From Phyllobacterium sp. T1293 (lineage in GTDB: Bacteria > Pseudomonadota > Alphaproteobacteria > Rhizobiales > Rhizobiaceae), in NCBI RefSeq assembly GCF_020731415.2, contig NZ_CP088273.1:1803001-1867000 (forward strand): a stretch of DNA of 64,000 nt, read 5' to 3'. The notes below the pieces were generated by a model. It was not told the origin of the DNA, made no database searches, and saw only the letters and a program-made list of their open reading frames with translations. Shown here one piece after another: positions 18,453 through 26,812 of the stretch; within the stretch, counting starts at the first letter, position 1, and each line of letters opens with the position of its first letter. Position numbers and translations under genes: made by a program.

Positions 18453-19112
18453 TCAGGGTTTTGCCGGCTTTTTGGCAGGAACCTTCGCTTTGGCTTTCGC
18501 CGGAGCTTTCGACTTGACTGCCGCCTCGGGTGCGGACTTTACCAGACCCGCCGCCTGCTTCATCCAGTTTTCGCGATGCGCGCGACCGGGAAAACCGATC
18601 TCCCGGCTGACCCATGCGGCCTGATCCGCATCCCAACCGGCAATCTGGTCGAAATGAAACACGCCGAGTGCGTAAAGTTCGGACTGGATGACATTGCCGA
18701 TACCATCTATGTCCAGCAACTGGTCCGGCTTGCCGCGCCGCGCATTCTTCAAAATTACCGGGCGATGTTTGTCGTCTTCAGTCGTCCTGACCGAACGCGC
18801 CTGCAGGCTTTTTACAGCGGTCTTTCCGGGGGCTCTGGTCTTCGTTTTCGCCGCTGCGCTGATCGCCGCGCCTGCGGAAGAAGCCAGTGCAGGAACCGGC
18901 TCCGCCGGGGGTATCATCGCGGCTGCCGGTTTGCTTACATCGTCATTGGCGGGGGTGACGGCTGCCGCCAGACGCACATCGGCAGCGCGGGTTGACTCTT
19001 CAGACACGGAATCCGTTTTTGGAGAGAACCGTTTGAAAACGCGCCCTAAAATGGCGCCGATGAGAAAGGCCGCTGCGATGAGCAAAAGGGATTGAACAAG
19101 AAAGATAACCAT
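18453..19112 (-). CDS. Membrane-anchored helix-hairpin-helix domain protein
   Basis: A 219-residue protein with one N-terminal membrane helix (residues 1-24), a low-complexity Ala/Pro/Lys linker of about 100 residues, then a helix-hairpin-helix module (LLDIDGIGNVIQSELYALGV, with FDQIAGWDADQAAWV following) and an Ala/Lys/Pro-rich tail. The module resembles the HhH domain attached to some NuoE/L21-like proteins of alphaproteobacteria. Function unknown. Confidence 0.75.
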   Translation of the reverse strand: MVIFLVQSLLLIAAAFLIGAILGRVFKRFSPKTDSVSEESTRAADVRLAAAVTPANDDVSKPAAAMIPPAEPVPALASSAGAAISAAAKTKTRAPGKTAVKSLQARSVRTTEDDKHRPVILKNARRGKPDQLLDIDGIGNVIQSELYALGVFHFDQIAGWDADQAAWVSREIGFPGRAHRENWMKQAAGLVKSAPEAAVKSKAPAKAKAKVPAKKPAKP

Positions 19113-19139
19113 AGCTCTTTACCCCAATTTCAACGACGT

Positions 19140-19238
19140 TCAGTTGCGCTTCTCGCCTGCGGTCGACCAGCCAACATAAAAACCGACGAGAATAGCCACC
19201 AACAGAAAAAACCATAGCTTGGTGATGAGATACATCAT
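19140..19238 (-). CDS. Small membrane protein, 32 residues
   Basis: A short open frame encodes MMYLITKLWFFLLVAILV, then a short charged end GEKRN: a single membrane helix with a positive tail. GGAGCG lies 7 bases before the first ATG. It lies between the BON gene and the HhH gene on the same strand with short gaps, so it fits in one operon. It is too short to assign to a family; conservation in relatives would prove it. Confidence 0.6.
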   Translation of the reverse strand: MMYLITKLWFFLLVAILVGFYVGWSTAGEKRN

Positions 19239-19275
19239 TGTTCACGCTCCTGTTGAGTAGGCTGCCCTGTGTTTC

Positions 19276-19941
19276 TCATCCGGCATTGCTGGCGGCGGGA
19301 GGTGCGAGTTTTACGTCACCGACCTTACCATTACCCGGCAGTTGTGTCTTCAATGCGTTGGTGATGGACTCGTAATCGGCTGCATTTGCGGCCGTTCCGT
19401 CGATGCTGTAGCTCTCTCCGGCGAGGCTGACCTCCCCGCTTACCAATTGCGATGCCTGCTGCAAAGCGAAGTTGGCAAGTTCAATAAATCCCTTCGGCGC
19501 ACCGCGCGCAACCGCCATCTCATCAATGATATCAATGCCGGGCATGGCATTTTCGGCTGCTGCCAGAAGTTTGGCGCGCGTATCACCATAGGGAACATTT
19601 CCAGACAGGAGAATCCCCTGATCGGACTTTGTCACCACAAAGCTGAAAGGATCGATAAGCGGCAAAAGCGTTGCCGCGTTTTCAACCACACGAATGCCAT
19701 TGGTTTCATTGGCAATTTTCAATGCGGATGCGAGCGCTTCTTCAGAAGGCGCGACGCCTTTTAAGGTCAGATCCCGCCCTTCGACCTCGATACTGGCCCA
19801 GCCATTGTCGACTTCCAGCGCTGTGCTGACCGCCTCGGTCAATTGCCGGTCAACGGGTTCGGCGAGAAACCAGCCGGCGAGTGTCGTCAGACATGCAACG
19901 GTAATGATACCGGGCCAAAACCAGCTTTTGACAATGTGCAT
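19276..19941 (-). CDS. BON-domain envelope protein
   Basis: A 221-residue protein with an N-terminal membrane anchor or signal (SWFWPGIITVACLTTLAGWFL) and BON-like repeats: VEGRDLTLKGVAPSEEALASAL near residue 52 and a later one around GESYSIDGTAANAADYES. BON domains bind membranes or peptidoglycan-linked partners. In related rhizobia similar N-terminal BON regions precede an OmpA peptidoglycan-binding domain, which is absent here. The start at 19941 follows AAGGGA by 11 bases. Confidence 0.7.
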   Translation of the reverse strand: MHIVKSWFWPGIITVACLTTLAGWFLAEPVDRQLTEAVSTALEVDNGWASIEVEGRDLTLKGVAPSEEALASALKIANETNGIRVVENAATLLPLIDPFSFVVTKSDQGILLSGNVPYGDTRAKLLAAAENAMPGIDIIDEMAVARGAPKGFIELANFALQQASQLVSGEVSLAGESYSIDGTAANAADYESITNALKTQLPGNGKVGDVKLAPPAASNAG

Positions 19942-20040
19942 GTGGGGCGTGTTCCCTTGTGGCAATCAGACAAGATGCTGTCTTGCCCCATGTCACCTGG
20001 AATATCAACACGGTGCCCGGCGCATCAACAAGGCAGGCGC

Positions 20041-20072
20041 AAAGAAAAACCCGGCAGCTTGCGCTGCCGGGT
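20041..20072 (-). terminator. Rho-independent terminator of the first porin gene
   Basis: A perfect 10-bp GC-rich stem (20063-20072 with 20049-20058, loop of 4) is followed on the minus strand by TTTTTCTTT. It lies 27 bp beyond the porin stop. Confidence 0.9.
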
Positions 20073-20098
20073 CTTGAACGACTTAATCCTAAGAAGGA

Positions 20099-21187
20099 TT
20101 AGAAGTTACGCTGGAAGCGGATCATACCGCCGATTGCGTCGTCCTTGTTGCCCTTCAGGCCTTCAGCGAACGTCTTACGATCGCCGTCGAACTTGGTGTA
20201 GCTAACTTCAGGAGTGATCGTGAAGCCAGGAACCAGTTCGTATGCAACGTTTGCAGTTGCTGCCCATGTGCCTTCGGATTCGTAAGCAACCTGTGCGCTA
20301 ACAACGGCCTTCTCGGAAACCTTGGCCTCGATGCCGCCCCAAGCTGCCCAGTCACCTTCCCAGGTGCCGAACCAGTTGCGCTGACCGGAGTCATGCAGGT
20401 CGTCCCAGTTGGACTGATAGCCGCCCATGACGAAAGCCGACACGGTGTCTGTGAACTTCACATCCAAGCGTACTTTACCAGCGAATTCTTCTACAACTGA
20501 GTCATAGGCTGCAACACCGGAGATCTTGCCCCAAGCCTGTTCGAACTTCGCACCGACCAGAGCGTGTGGCATGTAGTCGTCAATACGATAGTCGTAGTTG
20601 TAGTAGTTGTTATCCATACGCTGGCCCTGTTCAGCGGCGATGATCGCCGAGAAACCGTTGCCGCCAGTGAAGGTATAGCTAACCTGGTTGGATGTGCCGG
20701 ACTGGTAGTTGATCACGTCATCGTTGATGATCTTGCCACCAGCATAATCGGTCCACGAACCGAAGATTTCGTCGGCAACACCGATACGGAAGCCGCCGAG
20801 CTGAATGTAAGCCTGAGGAATCAGACCGCCGCTGTTTTCACCGTTCGTGTAGTTGAAACGTGTTTCGATGAAGGACTGCAGTGTGCCGAGTTCTGTTTCC
20901 GAACGAGCGTCGAAACGAACAGTTGCACGTGTCTGCTTACCCCAAGTACCGCGTTCACCACCGGCATAAACTTCGTCGCCGCCCTTGGCGTCGTAACGCA
21001 AGTAACCGCCGATTTTCAAGCAAGTCTCGGTGCCTGGGATGTAGAAGAAGCCTGCGCCGTATGCATCGCAAACGCGAACGTATTCGACAGCTTCTGGCTC
21101 AGCGACAACAACTGCGTCTGCAGCGCGGGCGCCGGTTACTGCAACGAGAGCTGCAGCGGAGCCGAGTAGAAGGCTCTTGATGTTCAT
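20099..21187 (-). CDS. Omp2-type trimeric porin
   Basis: Outer-membrane 16-stranded porin of the alphaproteobacterial porin_2 family, 362 residues, with signal peptide MNIKSLLLGSAAALVAVTGARA and mature start ADAVVVAEP. The protein ends in GGMIRFQRNF, whose final Phe is the usual outer-membrane insertion signal. It has the conserved disulfide-type motif YVRVCDAYG. The start at 21187 follows TGGAGG. Its first 107 coding bases are identical to those of the inverted porin gene at 22005. In Brucella the equivalent pair is omp2a/omp2b. Confidence 0.93.
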   Translation of the reverse strand: MNIKSLLLGSAAALVAVTGARAADAVVVAEPEAVEYVRVCDAYGAGFFYIPGTETCLKIGGYLRYDAKGGDEVYAGGERGTWGKQTRATVRFDARSETELGTLQSFIETRFNYTNGENSGGLIPQAYIQLGGFRIGVADEIFGSWTDYAGGKIINDDVINYQSGTSNQVSYTFTGGNGFSAIIAAEQGQRMDNNYYNYDYRIDDYMPHALVGAKFEQAWGKISGVAAYDSVVEEFAGKVRLDVKFTDTVSAFVMGGYQSNWDDLHDSGQRNWFGTWEGDWAAWGGIEAKVSEKAVVSAQVAYESEGTWAATANVAYELVPGFTITPEVSYTKFDGDRKTFAEGLKGNKDDAIGGMIRFQRNF

Positions 21188-21208
21188 TTCTGACCTCCAG
21201 TCAAAGTT
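21081..21208 (-). repeat. 128-bp perfect inverted repeat, left copy
   Basis: These 128 bases cover the ribosome site, signal peptide and first mature residues of the left porin and are identical, in inverse orientation, to 21984-22111. The two genes diverge just beyond on both sides. Exact identity limited to this block, while the rest of the two genes differs, suggests recent gene conversion. Confidence 0.85.
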
Positions 21209-21592
21209 AAAAATGGGTCTGGGCATTCCAATTTGGCTGAAGGACAACCTTGTCCCCATCCCCTAAGTCCAAGAAGAAATGCGGCGAACGCCCTTCCTCT
21301 GCGACCGAACATACTCGCCATCTCCGGGGTTTCAACCACGAATGTCGGCATCCACACCCCGAGGGGGCTCTATGCCTTATCCCTGTTGCACAAATGACAC
21401 GAAATCGCCGCGGGGCCAGCGAAATCTTTACCACTCATTAATATAGGTAACCGGATTTTCATAAAATCGACCCTATCGATGGCGGAAACAGAACGGCATT
21501 TTGGGGCGGAATCGGGCATGAATTGCCAGCATATTTGGTGCGCGTGAATCGAATCGAACCGATAGCATGCTGATTCTGACAGGTGGTCTGCC
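21209..21592. other. Intergenic region with divergent promoters
   Basis: This spacer between the left porin (minus) and the SMR gene (plus) should carry the porin promoter and the SMR promoter. AT-rich stretches lie around 21435-21470 (TTAATATAGGTAACC). No gene or strong hairpin was seen. Confidence 0.4.
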
Positions 21593-21922
21593 ATGACTTA
21601 TTTCTATCTTGTTGTAGCCATAGTCTTTGAAGTGGCCGCGACGTCTGCGCTCAAACAAGCTGATGGTTTTACAAAGCTTTGGCCGTCTCTCATCTGTCTG
21701 GCGGGCTATGCGGCAGCGTTTTATTTCCTGTCCATCCTCGTCAAAACCATGCCCGTCGGCATTGTCTATGCAATCTGGTCCGGCGCGGGAATCGTGCTCA
21801 TCGCGGCTATCGGCTGGTTCTGGTTTAAACAACCGCTTGATCTACCGGCGATTATTGGCCTCGCCCTCATCATATCGGGCGTTCTGATCGTCAATTTGTT
21901 CTCTGGAACTGTTGGGCATTGA
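21593..21922 (+). CDS. EmrE/QacE-type small multidrug resistance transporter
   Basis: A 109-residue inner-membrane protein with four helices that exports cationic drugs against protons. The essential glutamate is Glu13 in VFEVAATSAL, and the signature TMPVGIVYAIWSGAGIVL matches EmrE, as does the tail LDLPAIIGLALIISGVLIVN. It sits inside the inverted porin pair, 82 bp before the second porin gene. A GGTGG-like site precedes the ATG. Confidence 0.92.
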   Translation: MTYFYLVVAIVFEVAATSALKQADGFTKLWPSLICLAGYAAAFYFLSILVKTMPVGIVYAIWSGAGIVLIAAIGWFWFKQPLDLPAIIGLALIISGVLIVNLFSGTVGH

Positions 21923-21983
21923 ACCCTGAACTGACGTCCAGATTGCGGGTCTGATCTCCTGCAACCAACCCGGCTTCCCGTCA

Positions 21984-22111
21984 AACTTTGACTGGAGGTC
22001 AGAAATGAACATCAAGAGCCTTCTACTCGGCTCCGCTGCAGCTCTCGTTGCAGTAACCGGCGCCCGCGCTGCAGACGCAGTTGTTGTCGCTGAGCCAGAA
22101 GCTGTCGAATA
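21984..22111 (+). repeat. 128-bp perfect inverted repeat, right copy
   Basis: Inverse copy of 21081-21208; it includes the ribosome site and the first 107 coding bases of the right porin gene. Confidence 0.85.
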
Positions 22112-23066
22112 TGTTCGCGTTTGCGACGCATACGGCAAGGGCTTCTATTATATCCCAGGCAGCGCAACCTGCCTGAAGGTCAGCGGCTATGTGCGATTCG
22201 ATGCCAAGGGTGGCGATGACGTCTCCAAGGGCGGCAAACTCAACACGTGGAAGTTGAAATCCCGCGCGACCGTTCGCTTTGATGCCCGTTCGGACACGGA
22301 ACTTGGCACCTTGCGCTCCTATGCCGAAACACGCTTCAACTACGAGAATGGCGAGAACAAGGGCGCAGAGATTTCTCACGCCTATATCGAACTCGGTGGC
22401 TTCCGCATCGGCACCACAGATTCGCTCTATGATACCTGGACCGGCTCTGCTGGTAACGTGATCAATGACGGCGTGATCGCCTATGCCGGAGATCAGGACA
22501 ATCAGGTCAGCTATACCTTTGCCGGTGGCAATGGCTTCTCGGCCTTGATTGGTCTCGAACAAGGCGACAAGGATCACCTGATCACAGACTACACGCCGCA
22601 TATTATTGCTGGCGCGAAGTTTGAACAGGGTTGGGGCGGCGTTTCCGGCGTTGTCGGTTACGACTCCGTTGTTGAAGAGTTCGCCGGCAAAGTGCGCTTG
22701 GATGTGAAACTCACTGACACTCTCTCTGCCTTTGTCCTCGGTGGATACCAGTCCGGTTATGGTGATCACGCCAAAGAGAAGCGTACCGGTTCCTACTACG
22801 GCACATGGAATGGTGATTGGGCTGTTTGGGGTGGCTTGACTGCCAAGGTGTCCGATAAAGCAGAGGTCAATGCCCAGTTGGCTTACGAGTCCGAAGGCAC
22901 TTATGCCGGAGCGTTGAACGTTGCATACGAACTGGTGCCCGGTTTCAAGATTACACCTGAAATCAACTACACGAAGTTCGATGGCGCCCGCAAAAATGCG
23001 CTTGTGAAGGATAACAAAAGCGACGACGCGTTCGGCGGTATGATCCGCTTCCAGCGCAATTTCTAA
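22005..23066 (+). CDS. Omp2-type trimeric porin, second copy
   Basis: A 353-residue paralogue of the porin at 20099, with the same signal peptide and a closely similar barrel ending GGMIRFQRNF. Surface-loop regions differ, for example TGSAGNVINDGVIAYAGDQDN here, which should alter pore size or antigenicity. It lies downstream of the SMR gene and has its own ribosome site within the shared repeat. In Brucella the two Omp2 genes exchange sequence by gene conversion and often only one is strongly expressed. Confidence 0.93.
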   Translation: MNIKSLLLGSAAALVAVTGARAADAVVVAEPEAVEYVRVCDAYGKGFYYIPGSATCLKVSGYVRFDAKGGDDVSKGGKLNTWKLKSRATVRFDARSDTELGTLRSYAETRFNYENGENKGAEISHAYIELGGFRIGTTDSLYDTWTGSAGNVINDGVIAYAGDQDNQVSYTFAGGNGFSALIGLEQGDKDHLITDYTPHIIAGAKFEQGWGGVSGVVGYDSVVEEFAGKVRLDVKLTDTLSAFVLGGYQSGYGDHAKEKRTGSYYGTWNGDWAVWGGLTAKVSDKAEVNAQLAYESEGTYAGALNVAYELVPGFKITPEINYTKFDGARKNALVKDNKSDDAFGGMIRFQRNF

Positions 23067-23084
23067 ATACTGAAACGCGAACAG

Positions 23085-23110
23085 CCAACGCCGGGTTTTT
23101 CCGGCGTTGG
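23085..23110 (+). terminator. Rho-independent terminator of the second porin gene
   Basis: A perfect 10-bp stem (23085-23094 with 23101-23110) with a T-rich loop, followed by ATTTTCCC, 18 bp after the porin stop. Confidence 0.8.
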
Positions 23111-23400
23111 ATTTTCCCAATACATACTTATTCAAACATCATTTTTTCAGCGTTCGTTATCGCGCGCACAGACATTTAACAGAGAAGGAATCCGAACCGG
23201 TCGCGGGCCGAGGAGATATTGAAATGTTGGGGCAATACCGATGGGCATTGGTCGTTGATGAGGTTGTGCAAGGCTTCATCAAACGGGATTCTATTAGCCT
23301 AAAGTTGTATAAGACACCCGATTGCGCTTTTCTGAAAGACGATTACAACTCGTTGTATATTTTCTTTATGCATATTTTTCAGATTTAGAGTGCGATCATT
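23111..23400. other. AT-rich spacer before the recombinase gene
   Basis: About 290 bp separate the porin terminator from the recombinase. A 93-codon open frame (23107-23388, plus) crosses it but has no recognisable family and overlaps the terminator, so I do not call it. The AT-rich end (23290-23395) could hold the recombinase promoter. Confidence 0.35.
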
Positions 23401-24327
23401 ATGACAGTGTCACCCATGGGTATCGGGCAGCCGGATGTGAATTTCCCGCTGCGGTTTCAATATAATCTCACCTACGCATCGACGGATCACGCAACCAAAC
23501 GGCTGGTCAAGGATCATTCCCTCGACGAACTGACGGCACATTATATCAGCATCCTCTGGGATGAAGGTTCGCACAAAGGCAATGTGAAGTCTTTTCTGGG
23601 AGAGATTAGTGAGATTTTGGTCGGCGAGCGTTTCAGCGTCTTTTCGCAGGAAATGCTGGACTCTGTGATCGGCACGCTACGCGAACGCGGCAATAGCAAC
23701 GCAACCATCAATCGAAAGATGGCTGCCTTGAGCAAATTGCTCCGGAAAGCGTGCAAGATGGGCGATATTTACAATCTGCCGGAATTCCGTCGCCAGAAAG
23801 AGCGGCAGGGCCGTATTCGCTTTCTGGAAGCGGAGGAGGAATTGCGCCTGTTTTCGGCCATCAGGGCCAAATGCGAGGACAGCTATCGCCTCAGCGTCTT
23901 TCTTGTCGATACGGGTTGCCGGCTGGGTGAAGCGATTGGGCTATGCTGGAATGATTTGCAGGAAAGCCGCGCGACATTCTGGCTGACCAAATCCGGGCGC
24001 AGTCGCACGGTTCCACTGACGAGACGCGCGCATGAGGCGACGCAGATTGCGCGTGGACGCCTGAAAGGCCCCTTCTCCATGCATAATCAGGTGCGTTTCC
24101 GCGCTATCTGGAATGAGGCCAAGGCTGAGGTGGGATTGGGCGCGGATGATCAGGTCGTCCCGCATATTTTGCGGCACACCTGCGCCTCACGTCTGGTGCG
24201 CGGCGGGATTGATATCAGGCGTGTGCAGATGTGGCTCGGGCATCAGACATTGCAGATGACCATGCGCTACGCCCATCTGGCGACGAATGATCTCGATTCA
24301 TGCGTGGTGGTTCTGGAGCAGAACTAA
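23401..24327 (+). CDS. Tyrosine-type site-specific recombinase/integrase
   Basis: A 308-residue phage-integrase-family protein. The N-terminal part (residues 35-125) is the SAM-like core-binding domain; the catalytic domain has Arg in VDTGCRLGEAIGLCW, the H-x-x-R box in VPHILRHTCASRL, the histidine in LGHQTLQMT and the nucleophilic tyrosine in MRYAHLA. All five active residues look present. It stands alone without excisionase or phage genes. tRNA-Ser lies 1.8 kb downstream, so it may be the remnant of an integrated island. Confidence 0.9.
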   Translation: MTVSPMGIGQPDVNFPLRFQYNLTYASTDHATKRLVKDHSLDELTAHYISILWDEGSHKGNVKSFLGEISEILVGERFSVFSQEMLDSVIGTLRERGNSNATINRKMAALSKLLRKACKMGDIYNLPEFRRQKERQGRIRFLEAEEELRLFSAIRAKCEDSYRLSVFLVDTGCRLGEAIGLCWNDLQESRATFWLTKSGRSRTVPLTRRAHEATQIARGRLKGPFSMHNQVRFRAIWNEAKAEVGLGADDQVVPHILRHTCASRLVRGGIDIRRVQMWLGHQTLQMTMRYAHLATNDLDSCVVVLEQN

Positions 24328-24528
24328 GCAATCCCGGCTGGTATGGCTGTGCAATCCGATGGGATGGGCGATTTCTCAAGCAAGCCATGCAATAAAACTG
24401 TTTGTGTGCCGTTATCCGTAGATATTCTGATTGGATGGACCGCAACCCGGCACTCATAGCAATTGCGATCAAACGGAATGGATCGAAGATCTCTATGATG
24501 GCTCCGGTCACAAAGGGGGAAGCGCAAA

Positions 24529-25005
24529 TTGTTCGAGGTAAACGCATCAAATATTGACGCATATTTTGAGTTTGATCCGTCGCGCGAAAACAATCTTCGG
24601 ATCGTTGACGCGATGATACGCAGTGCGGTGCCTGATTGGACCAGATGGTTCGTCGCCGGCACGCCTCCGGGTAAACCGGGCATGCGGATGTCCATGATTG
24701 GTTATGGCCGTTTTGCCTACAACGTCAAATCATCCGACCGTCCCATTGCGTGGCCCATAGTTGGGCTGGCACTGCAGAAGAATCACCTTACCCTTTACCT
24801 TGCTGTAAAATACGAAGGAGCGGCTGCGGCTTCAAACTGGGCGGATCGCCTCGGCAAGGTTTCCGTCAGTAAAATCGGCGCCATCAGATTTGTGCATGCA
24901 TCGGATATTGAGGCGCAGGCCTTTCGCATGATGCTGCAAACACTGGAGAAAGACCTGCAGGACGGGCAGGCTTCGCTCGCCTACGCACGCGTGCAGTCAA
25001 ATTAG
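24529..25005 (+). CDS. DUF1801 domain protein
   Basis: A 158-residue protein. The segment VGLALQKNHLTLYLAV and the C-terminal LGKVSVSKIGAIRFVHASDI resemble the DUF1801/YdhG fold, which includes frataxin-like iron chaperones. It starts at TTG (24529) with AAAGGGGGA 9 bases upstream. The role is unknown. It lies in the accessory pocket after the recombinase. Confidence 0.7.
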   Translation: MFEVNASNIDAYFEFDPSRENNLRIVDAMIRSAVPDWTRWFVAGTPPGKPGMRMSMIGYGRFAYNVKSSDRPIAWPIVGLALQKNHLTLYLAVKYEGAAAASNWADRLGKVSVSKIGAIRFVHASDIEAQAFRMMLQTLEKDLQDGQASLAYARVQSN

Positions 25006-25018
25006 ATCGTCATATGCA

Positions 25019-25249
25019 TCAGGCGATCAAGAGCAAAACCAGACCGGCAATGGCAAGACCGAGCAGTCCGAAGACTGTTCCGAGCCCTGCCCTGATGACG
25101 GATCGATCATGCGCCAATCGCGCGCGCTTATCAGGCAGTTCAGGATGAAATGATCGGGCTTTTACGATCAACATAATGATGCGGATGAACGCCCCGCCGA
25201 TCCCCGCGAAGATGAATATGGCGCCCAATGATGCAAGTATAATCGACAT
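25019..25249 (-). CDS. Small two-helix membrane protein
   Basis: A 76-residue protein with helices near residues 2-26 and 52-75 and a basic loop between them (KARSFHPELPDKRARLAHDR). No family recognised. Its end is 13 bp from the convergent DUF1801 gene. Confidence 0.6.
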   Translation of the reverse strand: MSIILASLGAIFIFAGIGGAFIRIIMLIVKARSFHPELPDKRARLAHDRSVIRAGLGTVFGLLGLAIAGLVLLLIA

Positions 25250-25491
25250 CTCGTATCCCGCTCAAATATTCATCGGCCTAGCAGCAGCGCTGCGTGCTTG
25301 CTGTAAATGTAGCGCAGCGCGTATCGATTTGGCCAGTTCCCGCATGCCTGTTATTGGCGGCGGGGCATATCACGCGGCTGGCGGAAAACCATTGTTGCGC
25401 ATTGCATTGGCCGGTGTGCAGCAGCTGAAAGACGCTTGAGCATTGATCCTCCAGATAGTATCAGGATTCTAATGATAAGAAGGGCCGACGC

Positions 25492-25881
25492 TTGACGCGC
25501 ATCAATTGCATTCCACCGGTTGAACTCACTGGGCCACATCTGGTTGCAGAGTATCGGGAGCTTCCCCGGGTGTTTGCGCTCGTCAGGGCCGCAATAGTCA
25601 GGGGCGAAACACCAACTGATAGACGCAATCCGTTGCACTACACACTTGGCACCGGTCACGTTCGGTTTTTCTATCCTCGGCTTGGTTTTCTTGCCAAACG
25701 ACAGTCCCATTTGATTGCCGAGATGCTTGCTCGCGGATATGCGCCGCAGTTCGCCAACACGGATCAATTGCTTGTCGGATTTCCATTGGAATGGTGCGCT
25801 GATTGGGACCCGACTGACGAAGCAATGCTGATAAACCGGATGCGCATTGCGGAGCGGCTTGCGAACAGCGGAAGAGCATGA
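25492..25881 (+). CDS. Pyrimidine-dimer DNA glycosylase (T4 endonuclease V-like)
   Basis: A 129-residue homologue of phage T4 DenV, which cuts the glycosyl bond and the backbone at UV-induced cyclobutane pyrimidine dimers. The start MTRIN gives Thr2, whose free amino group is the catalytic nucleophile after Met removal. Glu23 in AEYRELPRVFALVR is the essential acid. LGTGHVRFFYPRLGFLAKRQ matches the T4 block [20 protein letters not shown] as I recall it. It starts at TTG with AAGAAGGG upstream. Phage origin is likely. Confidence 0.9.
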   Translation: MTRINCIPPVELTGPHLVAEYRELPRVFALVRAAIVRGETPTDRRNPLHYTLGTGHVRFFYPRLGFLAKRQSHLIAEMLARGYAPQFANTDQLLVGFPLEWCADWDPTDEAMLINRMRIAERLANSGRA

Positions 25882-26117
25882 GAATCAGATCAGCGGCAAA
25901 GATAGGTGAAACTTGCCGCGCCTTGCCTTATGGCATTGGCCGCAAAGTTTGGGTTCGCTTTCACTGATGAGAACGAAGAGAGATCAAACTTTACGGAAAT
26001 GACCTGTCTCCGGCGTTTGCTCAGGTTTTCCGGCATCAACTTCACATTCACAGATTTTTCCAGGAAGCTGCATAAAGTCCTTGCCAACAAAGGGTTTCAT
26101 CTTTAGTCAGCGTCCTT

Positions 26118-26209
26118 GGAGAGGTGGCCGAGTGGTCGAAGGCGCTCCCCTGCTAAGGGAGTAGGCCCGTTAAACGGTCTCGAGGGTTCGAATCCCTTCC
26201 TCTCCGCCA
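26118..26209 (+). tRNA. tRNA-Ser (GCU anticodon)
   Basis: A 92-base cloverleaf: acceptor GGAGAGG pairs with CCTCTCC, the anticodon loop is CTGCTAA with GCT, there is a long variable arm, and the T arm carries GGTTCGAATCC. The 3' CCA is encoded at 26207-26209. It reads AGC/AGU codons. Recombinases often use tRNA-Ser 3' ends as attachment sites. Confidence 0.97.
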
Positions 26210-26332
26210 CCACCCTGATTTCATTTGTATTTTATCTGATTGAACAGCGTTGCTCGCGGCAAGGCCTGTTGCAATCGGACAGGCTCGATTTCGTTGGATA
26301 TGTGCCGCGCGCGCCAGCGCGTTGCCAACAAA

Positions 26333-26731
26333 TCAGACGTTCGCGGGGATGCGGGCGATAACCTTGATCTCGAACTCAAAGCCAGCAAGCCAGTTCACGC
26401 CAATCGCTGTCCAGTTCGGATAAGGCCGCGTGCTGAAAATCTCCTGCTTGACGGCCATGATGGTTCCAAACTGGTTCTCGGGGTCCGTGTGAAATGTCGT
26501 TACATCAACGATGTCGTCAAGCGTGCAGCCCGCCGCGGCCAGCGTCGCTTTGAGATTTTCGAAGGCCAGCTGAACCTGCCGTTCGAAATCGGGCTCCGGT
26601 GTTCCATCGGAGCGGCTGCCAACCTGCCCGGATACAAACAGGAGATCACCGGATCGGATAGCTGCCGAATAGCCATGTTCCTCATAAAGGGCATGCCGGT
26701 TTGCAGGAAAGATTGCTTCACGTTGGGTCAT
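26333..26731 (-). CDS. RidA/YjgF family protein
   Basis: A 132-residue RidA-like enamine/imine deaminase; such proteins detoxify reactive 2-aminoacrylate. It has the motifs SGDLLFVSGQVG and VDVTTFHTD. The catalytic arginine typical of RidA is not obvious in the C-terminal block (PNWTAIGVNWLAG replaces the usual R-x-x-V region), so it may belong to a non-deaminating Rid subgroup. I start it at 26731 (MTQREAIF); the longer frame reaches into the operator region. It is divergent from a TetR gene. Confidence 0.85.
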   Translation of the reverse strand: MTQREAIFPANRHALYEEHGYSAAIRSGDLLFVSGQVGSRSDGTPEPDFERQVQLAFENLKATLAAAGCTLDDIVDVTTFHTDPENQFGTIMAVKQEIFSTRPYPNWTAIGVNWLAGFEFEIKVIARIPANV

Positions 26732-26812
26732 TCTTGATCTCGCTTCTTCGCCGTTGAATGGAAAAACTAGGGGCACGGTGCGACGGAGCTTCACACACGA
26801 CCATTTCATCTG

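Noticed and set aside
23107..23388. 93-codon plus-strand frame before the recombinase
   Set aside because: It begins inside the porin terminator, has no family and no clear ribosome site.
25906..26106. 66-codon plus-strand frame before tRNA-Ser
   Set aside because: No recognisable family, weak start and no ribosome site; kept as unassigned spacer.
26118..26209. Duplicated tRNA-Ser 3' end as an attachment site
   Set aside because: No second copy of the T-arm and acceptor sequence was seen elsewhere in the window.
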